58,590 nt of DNA from positions 1-58,590 of the forward strand of contig UQLQ01000010.1 of assembly GCA_900541905.1 (NCBI GenBank). The letters run 5' to 3'. Below are positions 52,170 to 58,590 of the stretch, piece after piece. Each line of letters begins with the position of its first letter. Positions within the stretch are counted from its first letter, which is position 1. This DNA comes from an uncultured Oscillospiraceae bacterium (GTDB lineage: Bacteria; Bacillota; Clostridia; Oscillospirales; Acutalibacteraceae). A program made the translations under genes and the position numbers. A model generated the notes under the pieces. It was given only the letters and a program-made list of their open reading frames with translations, had not been told where the DNA came from and did no database searches.

Positions 52170-52763
52170 TCATCCTACCTCCCTTACTATATCTGCGATT
52201 TGCTCGTATAATTCTGCACGTGCCGAACAACCGTCTAAAATGACATCACACTGTGACAGATAAAAGGAATCCTGTGGTTGTGCATGAATACGCAAAAGCG
52301 CTTGTTCTTCCGTTAGTCCGTCGCGCTGTATAATCCGCTTGAGCCTTACCTGCACAGGAGCCAGCACTCCAATGGTTTTATGACAATCCTGTGATAATCC
52401 GCTTTCAATCAAAGTGGGTGCGTCCAGCACAATTACATTTGCTCCCTGCTTTTCATACTGCTGAATGAGCGTACGGATTTCCTTTACAATCCACGGGTGT
52501 GTGATTCGGTTCAGCTTTTGCGTTTGCTCTTTGTCGGCAAACGCACGCTGTGCCAAAAGCGTACGGTTGAGGATTCCTTTTTCATTGACAATATCACTGC
52601 CAAAAGCATAACATAAATCTTTTAAACAGTCTACATGATACGCGGTGACTTCTCTTGCAATTTTGTCGCAATCCAGAATGATACAGCCTTGTTCCGCAAA
52701 CAGTCGGGATACGGTTGTTTTTCCTGCACCCGTAGGTCCTGTCAATCCCAATATCTTAGTCAA
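52170..52763 (-). CDS. coaE: Dephospho-CoA kinase
   Basis: Last step of CoA synthesis. 197 aa from a TTG start (52763), 7 nt after GAGGTG; the start overlaps the tsaC stop as TTGACTAA, so the genes are translationally coupled. P-loop GLTGPTGAGKTTVSRLF, then DCDKIAREV, RITHPWIVKEI and the LID-type LAPVQVRLKRIIQRDGL. No ATG gives a better start. Confidence 0.94.
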   Translation of the reverse strand: MTKILGLTGPTGAGKTTVSRLFAEQGCIILDCDKIAREVTAYHVDCLKDLCYAFGSDIVNEKGILNRTLLAQRAFADKEQTQKLNRITHPWIVKEIRTLIQQYEKQGANVIVLDAPTLIESGLSQDCHKTIGVLAPVQVRLKRIIQRDGLTEEQALLRIHAQPQDSFYLSQCDVILDGCSARAELYEQIADIVREVG

Positions 52764-53820
52764 GTGTTTGCACCTCAAATCCCGCCGCACGAATCATACG
52801 GTTATAAACGGCCAAGCTCAACCCTTCTGATTGAGGGCATGCGGCATAAACCAGTTTATAATTCAGGTCATCCAGTTTACGCAACGCACGGAATAATTGC
52901 TGTGCCTGCTCCTGCGGACAATCTTTTTTGCCGTATGTAACAGCAGGAACACACAAACTGCTTTCCTGTCCATCGTAACACAAGGCTGCAACCCCTTCCG
53001 CTGCGTGCGCATTCACATAATGAAAAAATGCTTCGTCAGAACCTTCCAGCAATATCAACTTTGCTTTTGGTGCGTAGTGCTTATATTTCATGCCCGGTGA
53101 GGCGGCAACGGAGCCTTGTTCCAGCTGATGCAGCACGGCATCGGCCATTTTGACCGTACCCAATACCTGCTGCAGCTGCTCCAACGTAACAGCGCCGGGA
53201 CGCAACAGTACAGGCGTTTCTTCCGCCAACGTTATGACCGTGGATTCCAACCCTACCGTACATGGACCGCCGTCAATGACCGCGTCGATTTTTCCGTCCA
53301 AATCGTGCAGTACATGTGCTGCGGCAGTCGGACTGGGACTGCCTGAAACATTCGCAGAAGGCGCTGCCAACGGTACCCCTGCCTTTTGAATGACTGCACG
53401 CGCCGTAGGATGAGACGGAAACCGAACAGCAACGGTAGGAAGGCCCGCACTGACTTGGTCGGGAACCAGATTTGATTTTGGCAATATGACCGTAAGCGGT
53501 CCGGGCCAAAACGTATCCATAAGACGTTTTGCATGTTCGGGAATGTGAGAAACCAATTGCGCCAGCTGTTCATAAGAGGAAATATGAACAATCAACGGAT
53601 TATCCTGGGGTCTGCCCTTGGCTTTAAAAATCCGTTCCACGGCTGCCCCGTTGGTTGCATCTGCTGCAAGACCGTACACGGTTTCTGTGGGAATGGCAAC
53701 CAAACCGCCGTTTTTTAACAGTTCTGCGGCAATTACAATATCTTCGGCACAGTTACCGTTTAATCGTTTTGTTTCTATTGTAATCCCCTCTTTCTGTTTG
53801 CCGTTATTCCTGAGACTCAA
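52756..53820 (-). CDS. tsaC: Threonylcarbamoyl-AMP synthase (Sua5/YwlC type)
   Basis: Makes threonylcarbamoyl-AMP for the t6A37 tRNA modification. YrdC domain (about 20-205: GLVAIPTETVYGLAADA, KGRPQDNPLIVH, FWPGPLTVILPK, PLAAPSANVSGSPSPT, STVITL) plus a C-terminal SUA5 domain (about 245-354). The start is uncertain. The only standard start codon is TTG at 53820, inside prfA and without a ribosome binding site. AGAGGGG lies 6 nt before ATA at 53778, from where the protein (ETKRLNG) would line up with B. subtilis YwlC. Overlaps prfA by 17 nt as drawn. Confidence 0.93.
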   Translation of the reverse strand: MSLRNNGKQKEGITIETKRLNGNCAEDIVIAAELLKNGGLVAIPTETVYGLAADATNGAAVERIFKAKGRPQDNPLIVHISSYEQLAQLVSHIPEHAKRLMDTFWPGPLTVILPKSNLVPDQVSAGLPTVAVRFPSHPTARAVIQKAGVPLAAPSANVSGSPSPTAAAHVLHDLDGKIDAVIDGGPCTVGLESTVITLAEETPVLLRPGAVTLEQLQQVLGTVKMADAVLHQLEQGSVAASPGMKYKHYAPKAKLILLEGSDEAFFHYVNAHAAEGVAALCYDGQESSLCVPAVTYGKKDCPQEQAQQLFRALRKLDDLNYKLVYAACPQSEGLSLAVYNRMIRAAGFEVQTLD

Positions 53821-54886
53821 TGGAATCTTCGATTTTTGCCGCTCTGTCTGCGGTAATCAAAGCATCCACCATTTCGTCTATGTTTCCGTTTAACATATCG
53901 TCAAATTTATATACGGTCATACCGATTCTGTGGTCGGTAATTCTGCCCTGCGGATAGTTGTAAGTACGAATACGCTCCGAACGGTCGCCCGTTCCTACCT
54001 GGGAACGTCTTTCTTCTGCCAACTGGGCGTCTTGTTCCTTCTGTTTTGCTTCATATAAACGGGAACGCAGAATCTTCATGGCTTTGTCTTTATTTTTCAG
54101 CTGACTGCGTTCATCTTGGCATTCTACAATCACACCTGTGGGCAAGTGTGTAATACGGATAGCAGACTCTGTTTTGTTCACATGCTGCCCGCCTGCACCG
54201 CTGGCGCGGTACGTGTCAATTTGCAGGTCTGCCGGATTGATTTCAATCTCAACATCATCTACTTCCGCCAGAACAGCAACCGTGGCGGTAGAGGTATGCA
54301 CACGACCCTGTGTTTCCGTTTCCGGAACACGCTGTACGCGGTGAACGCCGCTTTCGTATTTTAAACGGGAATAAGCGCCTTCGCCTGTAATCATAAAGCT
54401 GATTTCTTTATAGCCGCCAAGCTCTGTTTCATTGGAGTTGAGCACTTCCACTTTCCAGCCTTTGGATTCGGCATACATGCTGTACATACGAAACAATACG
54501 CCTGAGAACAAAGCAGCTTCTTCACCGCCTGCACCGCCACGGATTTCCACAATTACATTGCGGTCGTCATTTGGGTCTTTGGGAAGCAGTAATATTTTCA
54601 GTTCATCTGCAATGACTTCCAGCTGTTTTCTGGAATCATTCAGTTCCTGCTCCACCATTTCACGAAAGTCTTTCTCCAAACCGCCCGCATCCAGCATTTC
54701 TTTTGCCTCTGCTTCTGCCGTGGACGCTTTTTGATACTCCTTGTATTTTTCTACAATCGGAGTAATATTTTTCAGTTCTTTCATTAAATCCGCATATAGT
54801 TTCTGGTCGGAAACAATATCAGGGTCATACAATTTTTCATTGATTTCATTATATCTGTTTTCAAACACCACTAAATTATCAAACAT
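53804..54886 (-). CDS. prfA: Peptide chain release factor 1
   Basis: Terminates translation at UAA and UAG. 360 aa. The tripeptide region reads RVPETETQGRVHTSTATVAV (stop-codon recognition PxT), and the GGQ motif is in SGAGGQHVNKTESA. The N-terminal coiled-coil domain (1-105) is normal. No prmC methylase gene is adjacent, although it is in many bacteria. Confidence 0.98.
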   Translation of the reverse strand: MFDNLVVFENRYNEINEKLYDPDIVSDQKLYADLMKELKNITPIVEKYKEYQKASTAEAEAKEMLDAGGLEKDFREMVEQELNDSRKQLEVIADELKILLLPKDPNDDRNVIVEIRGGAGGEEAALFSGVLFRMYSMYAESKGWKVEVLNSNETELGGYKEISFMITGEGAYSRLKYESGVHRVQRVPETETQGRVHTSTATVAVLAEVDDVEIEINPADLQIDTYRASGAGGQHVNKTESAIRITHLPTGVIVECQDERSQLKNKDKAMKILRSRLYEAKQKEQDAQLAEERRSQVGTGDRSERIRTYNYPQGRITDHRIGMTVYKFDDMLNGNIDEMVDALITADRAAKIEDSIESQE

Positions 54887-54940
54887 AGCTGCACTCCAAA
54901 TTTTTCATTTTTATTGAAATCCCAAAACACCGCTTCTGCG

Positions 54941-55138
54941 CTACTGCTCTGACTCTGTTGTTTCCCGCATGATTTTTTTTATATTCTTTTCACATTTCAG
55001 GCGCGGAACCATAATTTCGTGTCCGCAGCCCATACAGCGAATTTTAAAATCCATACCGGCTCTCAACACCAGAAATTCTTTGCTGCCGCAGGGATGTTGT
55101 TTTTTCATCATTAGTTTATCCCCGGGACGAACATCCAT
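54941..55138 (-). CDS. DUF951 family protein
   Basis: 65 aa with the DUF951 pattern: MDVRPGDKLMMKKQHPCGS, then FKIRCMGCGHEIMVPR. The lone Cys and CMGC could bind zinc. Small basic, conserved in Firmicutes, function unknown. GGAGG precedes the ATG. First gene of the prfA cluster; a likely promoter (TTGTGC-18-TATAAT, -10 at 55182-55177) lies upstream. Confidence 0.9.
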   Translation of the reverse strand: MDVRPGDKLMMKKQHPCGSKEFLVLRAGMDFKIRCMGCGHEIMVPRLKCEKNIKKIMRETTESEQ

Positions 55139-55316
55139 ATCAGCACCTCCGTCCGCTTGTTTTTTCGGTACAGATTATTATATCACTTTCTATGGTCAAT
55201 GCACAATCATTTTTCAAAACAAAGTGAAATATGAAACAAAATTTGATTGGATAACTTTATGTTTATGTGTTCCGGTTCTATATGAGACATAGAAAAATAC
55301 TTTATATTGTCCAGAA

Positions 55317-55354
55317 ATAAAAAAGGTTTGCCTATCATTTTAGGCAAACCTTTT
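55317..55354 (-). terminator. Terminator after the LRR surface-protein gene
   Basis: AAAAGGTTTGCCTA and TAGGCAAACCTTTT form a 14-bp stem with T-run. Confidence 0.92.
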
Positions 55355-55356
55355 GA

Positions 55357-57198
55357 TTATTCTGCTTTTTTCTTGCGTTTACCCGCAAAAATCGCGACTA
55401 TTCCTGCTGTTGCAGCTAAAACGGAAGCCCACAATCCTGTTGCGGATTCATCTCCTGTACTAGGGTTATTGTCATCTTGATTCCTGTCATTTTCAGGTGT
55501 GCCGCCTGTAACGGTTTCACTGTCTGCAACAGGATAGCTTCGGATAATGGTGCCTGTATAGTTGCCCATAAACGTAATGGTAACCTCTTTATTGTTTCCG
55601 TTGGTTGTTTCTGAAATCGTATAATCAATTCCTTGTGTCAATACTTTATCGTTATCTTTTATGATAAAGTTGTCCAGATTTGTTTCATGATTGATTTCAG
55701 GAACGGTAACCTGAGAAGCGTCTTTCGGAAGAATTTTAAACATCTGAGGTTCACTTTCCATCGCTTCCAAGCCTTCTTCTCCCGCAACAACGGCTTTCAC
55801 CCAATATTCACCTGCATTTTGCGGGATATCTGCTTTATATTCTCCATCTTTACTGTCACTGAATACGTAACTTACCGTACCGAATGCAGGCTGTGCATGT
55901 ACAGACATGGCTTGTCCATAAATCATATCAGACACGGTTAACTGTGTATCCCATACATTCGTAATGATTAAGTTCAGTGTTACATTCAATTTTACTTGTT
56001 GTTTTCCTTCACTTACCACATAAGTATAACAAATAGGTCTGCCCGGTTCATAATCGGTAACGATTCCGTCTTGCAGAGTTGCGCCTGTAATAGATTCTAT
56101 TTTTGTACTGTCAACATTCGGTAAACTATCTTTCAAAGCAAAGGAACTTCCCTGTACATTCAAAGATACTACGGAATTTAGAGATGTGGAGGAACCGTTT
56201 TGTTGGATAATTTGCAGTGCTTCATTGCTGCCGATTTCAAGAGAGGATAAAGGTACATTATCAATTTGTAATGTTTTCAAAGCAGTATTTTTGCTAACAT
56301 CCAATGAAGTGATTGGAGTATTATTTAAAAGCAAATAGAGTAAACCTGTATTTTTTGATACATTCAAAGCCGTCAAGTTTGTGTTTGAAACATTTACAAA
56401 CTGCAGTGCAGGATTGTTTGATATGTCTAATGTGTTTAACTGTGTAGCTTCTAAACGCAACCCAACCAAGTTGGTATTGGTGGAAATATCCAAATTTGAA
56501 AGTTTACTGCCCGTAGCATCCAATTCATACAAATTTTCACAGCCTGCGAAATCCAGCGATGTAATATTGGTATTGGAAACATTTAGATTTGTTAAAGCGC
56601 TCATATCTGTAACAATTAAATCCGATAATTGTTTGCAAGTACTGAGATCCAATTCCTTTATTTGTGTGCCTCTTAAATCCATTTTTTCTATGCTGCTGTC
56701 AGAACAAAGTAAATACATCAATTCAGGATTATTGCTTAAATCCAATACTGTTAAACCTGTATTAAAACAACCTAAATACTGCAGTTTCTCATTTTTACTT
56801 ACATCCAAAGAAGTAACGGAAGTTCCTCCTACACGCAAGCCTCTTAATTCAGGAAAAAATGAGATTCCTGTAACATCTTTAATCTCTTTTCTGTCTGTTA
56901 ATGAAATTTCATTTACTTTTTGAATTTCTTCTGCAGATAATACACCATTTTTATCTGTATCATATGTTTCTGCTATATAGTTTCGAAAAGCTTCATCCGG
57001 AAAGTTTACTGCGTCCAGCTGTACATCGCCGGAAAGCGCAAGCGATTCAGCGGACATATTGTGATCTACCGCAGATACCGCCTGTACATTCTGGGCATTG
57101 ACTGCATTTACAGCTGCAGCTGACATGCCGCTGACTCCCAAAATAATTGCAGAGCTTATTGCAATTACCTTTTGCTTTTTAAATGTTTGAATTTTCAT
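55357..57198 (-). CDS. LRR surface protein with sortase-type anchor
   Basis: 613 aa, exported. Signal peptide (about 1-35), an EF-hand-like calcium loop DTDKNGVLSAEE (80-91), and leucine-rich repeats of about 21 aa (about 112-345, consensus LxxLDxSxNxxLxxLxxxxxx, for example LTALNVSKNTGLLYLLLNN). A beta-sandwich region resembling MBG/YDG-type domains follows (about 415-490, VSDMIYGQAMSVHA), then an Asn/Asp-rich linker, NPSTGDE, a membrane helix and GKRKKKAE. The tail matches a sortase sorting signal of the same PxTGD type as the protein at 27597. AAAGGA precedes the ATG. Role probably adhesion or protein binding (inference). Confidence 0.87.
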   Translation of the reverse strand: MKIQTFKKQKVIAISSAIILGVSGMSAAAVNAVNAQNVQAVSAVDHNMSAESLALSGDVQLDAVNFPDEAFRNYIAETYDTDKNGVLSAEEIQKVNEISLTDRKEIKDVTGISFFPELRGLRVGGTSVTSLDVSKNEKLQYLGCFNTGLTVLDLSNNPELMYLLCSDSSIEKMDLRGTQIKELDLSTCKQLSDLIVTDMSALTNLNVSNTNITSLDFAGCENLYELDATGSKLSNLDISTNTNLVGLRLEATQLNTLDISNNPALQFVNVSNTNLTALNVSKNTGLLYLLLNNTPITSLDVSKNTALKTLQIDNVPLSSLEIGSNEALQIIQQNGSSTSLNSVVSLNVQGSSFALKDSLPNVDSTKIESITGATLQDGIVTDYEPGRPICYTYVVSEGKQQVKLNVTLNLIITNVWDTQLTVSDMIYGQAMSVHAQPAFGTVSYVFSDSKDGEYKADIPQNAGEYWVKAVVAGEEGLEAMESEPQMFKILPKDASQVTVPEINHETNLDNFIIKDNDKVLTQGIDYTISETTNGNNKEVTITFMGNYTGTIIRSYPVADSETVTGGTPENDRNQDDNNPSTGDESATGLWASVLAATAGIVAIFAGKRKKKAE

Positions 57199-57567
57199 TT
57201 TTCTTTATCCTTTCCTGCATATTTGTTCTCAGTATTGCTTTATTGCAGTTTATGAGGACCCTCATAAACTGCAATATTATACTTTTACAAAAAAAGAAAA
57301 TTACAGGAAAATACTTGAAATATGTCTGTTATTGCACTATAATGTCAATATAAATTACATAATATTACTGTTTTGTAAAAGTATAGATTGCCAAATATGT
57401 AAAATACATATGATTACCTAATTTCGGATGAAGAGAGTATCGCTCCAATCAAAAATTTTGAGTGCAATTCAGATAATTCAAACAAATGTTTTTTTATGAT
57501 GCTATATAATTTTTTTTCATCATTTGGATAATACTAAACATATGATAAAAATGAAGAGGTGTATCAT
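57199..57567. promoter_or_regulatory. Divergent control region between the LRR gene and sod
   Basis: Plus promoter TTGAAA (57315-57320), 17-bp spacer, TATAAT (57338-57343). On the minus strand TATAAT (57281-57276) with a weak -35. Inverted elements: a 36-bp palindrome (57241-57276, TGCAGTTTATGAGG arms) in the LRR leader; TATACTTTTACAAAA (57278-57292) and its exact reverse complement (57371-57385); and ATATGTA-AAA-TACATAT (57395-57411). No gene found. The sod leader would be about 218 nt. Confidence 0.55.
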
Positions 57568-58203
57568 ATGAAACAACAACATTATCCATTCCAATTGGAG
57601 CCGCTCCCTTACAGTTATGACGCATTGGAACCGTTTATTGACCAATCCACATTACATTTTCATCATGATAAGCATTTACAAACGTACGTAGACAATTTAA
57701 ACAAAACATTGGCTCCATATCCTCAACTGCACAACAAAACCTTAGAGGAATTGCTTTGCAATTTAGACGATATACCGGCAGATATTCGCACTGCGGTTCA
57801 AAACAACGGTGGTGGTGTGTATAATCATCAGCTGTATTTTGCCTCCATGCATAAAAGCAACTCCGTCGAAAATCATCCACACGGTGAAATTGCTGCAAAA
57901 ATAGCAGAATGCTTTGGATTTTACGATGTATTCAAAACAAAACTGAAAGAAGCCGCACTGGGACAATTTGGTTCAGGATACGCTTGGCTTGTATATGACA
58001 ACGGCAGTTTGGAGATTGTAAAAACTCCCAATCAAAACATTCCGCCCATACACTGTAAAAAGCCTCTGTTGCTGATTGATGTTTGGGAACACGCATACTA
58101 TCTGGATTATCAGAACAGACGCAACGCTTATATCGACAGCTTCTTTTCTGTGATTCACTGGAACAAAGTAGAAGAACGCTTGCAGTCTTATATGGAAAAA
58201 TAA
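57568..58203 (+). CDS. sodA: Superoxide dismutase, Fe/Mn type
   Basis: 211 aa. Metal ligands His32 (LHFHHDKHLQTYV), His in GGGVYNHQLYF, and Asp/His in LLLIDVWEHAYYLDYQNRR. The alpha-hairpin N-domain and C-terminal alpha/beta domain are complete. Metal preference cannot be fixed from sequence. The ATG at 57568 follows GAGGTG; the codon at 57559 lies inside that site. Its long upstream region shares elements with the LRR gene. Confidence 0.95.
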   Translation: MKQQHYPFQLEPLPYSYDALEPFIDQSTLHFHHDKHLQTYVDNLNKTLAPYPQLHNKTLEELLCNLDDIPADIRTAVQNNGGGVYNHQLYFASMHKSNSVENHPHGEIAAKIAECFGFYDVFKTKLKEAALGQFGSGYAWLVYDNGSLEIVKTPNQNIPPIHCKKPLLLIDVWEHAYYLDYQNRRNAYIDSFFSVIHWNKVEERLQSYMEK

Positions 58204-58242
58204 AAAACAATCCCTTCCCGTTTTGGGAAGGGATTGTTTTTT
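58202..58242. terminator. Bidirectional terminator between sod and cysK
   Basis: AAAAAACAATCCCTTCCC and GGGAAGGGATTGTTTTTT form a long stem with loop GTTTT. Confidence 0.93.
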
Positions 58243-58590
58243 ATTCTGCAAAAAGTTCTGTGGATAAATAACGTTCGCCTGTATCGGGAAGCAATACGAC
58301 AATGGTCTTGCCCTGATATTCGGGACGATTTGCAACTTGGGTTGCGGCCCAAAGAGCTGCACCGGAAGAAATGCCTACCAGCACACCTTCCGTATGAGCG
58401 AATTCTTTTCCTGTTGCCATGGCATCTTCATTCTCCACAGGAATAATTTCATCATAGATAGCAGTATTTAAGGTATCGGGAATAAAGCCTGCACCAATAC
58501 CCTGAATTTTATGAGGTCCCGGGGTACCTTTCGAAAGCACCGGAGAAGAAGCAGGTTCCACCGCTACAATGTGTACATTTGGATTCTGCT
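58241..58590 (-). CDS. cysK: Cysteine synthase (C-terminal part, cut by window end)
   Basis: PLP-dependent O-acetylserine sulfhydrylase. Only the last 115 residues are inside: NPNVHIVAVEPASSPVLSKG, the GPHKIQGIGAGFIPDTLN signature, GVLVGISSGAALWAA with the phosphate-binding SSG, and VVLLPDTGERYLST. The frame is open to the window edge with no start. It ends at the shared terminator with sod. Confidence 0.93.
   Translation of the reverse strand, partial: QNPNVHIVAVEPASSPVLSKGTPGPHKIQGIGAGFIPDTLNTAIYDEIIPVENEDAMATGKEFAHTEGVLVGISSGAALWAATQVANRPEYQGKTIVVLLPDTGERYLSTELFAE

Overview
The window is a stretch of a low-GC Gram-positive chromosome, most likely a strictly anaerobic member of the Clostridia (probably Oscillospirales; inferred from gene content and order, with no rRNA to confirm it). 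Firmicutes hallmarks are a T-box leader before pheST, a SAM-I (S-box) leader before metK, a CIRCE operator before groESL, IreB, a DUF951 protein, and AGGAGG-type ribosome binding sites. Signs of anaerobic life with oxidative-stress defence are a reverse rubrerythrin beside a PerR-like regulator, an Fe/Mn superoxide dismutase and an IscR-type Rrf2 protein. Almost all of the window is chromosomal housekeeping DNA. No phage, IS transposase, CRISPR array, tRNA or rRNA was seen.

Layout. 1-515: a 44-bp-arm inverted repeat, then a promoter and a phenylalanine T-box. 515-4673 (+): pheS, pheT, ireB and a small unknown gene. 4741-10962 (-): a purine operon purE-purM-purN-purO-purH-purD behind a leader with an intrinsic terminator. 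The last two IMP steps use separate proteins: a stand-alone AICAR transformylase and an archaeal-type PurO cyclohydrolase. 11076-13210 (-): groES-groEL under CIRCE. 13344-16752: a zinc-ribbon protein, sfsA, and a MerR-type regulator divergent from a MATE efflux pump with a 19-bp-spacer promoter. 16910-20611 (-): class I ribonucleotide reductase nrdA-nrdB behind paired NrdR boxes. 20708-25667 (-): perR-reverse rubrerythrin, an FNT-family channel, a 600-bp gene-free stretch with a decayed-looking element, an Mrp ATPase, and azoR-gpsA. 25861-29336: a methyltransferase, a small membrane protein, two divergent ribbon-helix-helix regulators with palindromic operators, and a large cell-wall-anchored beta-helix protein. 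29397-31264: S-box-metK and a small unknown gene.

31344-43535 (-): rpoB-rpoC-rpsL-rpsG-fusA-tuf. 43642-48006 (-): dgt-dnaG-rpoD-rrf2, the macromolecular synthesis cluster with an Fe-S regulator as last gene. 48099-55138 (-): DUF951-prfA-tsaC-coaE-lytic transglycosylase-M18 aminopeptidase, a VanY-like membrane protein that has lost its zinc ligands, rpmE and a YigZ-family protein. 55357-57198 (-): an LRR surface protein with a sortase-type tail, divergent from sodA-like 57568-58203 (+). The window ends inside cysK (-).

The most promising points for novelty are the paired RHH regulators and their neighbours (26567-29336), the VanY-like pseudoenzyme (49205-50008), the element and inverted repeat at 22700-23010, the fold-back repeat at 1-126, and the purE leader. 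None of these was checked against a database.
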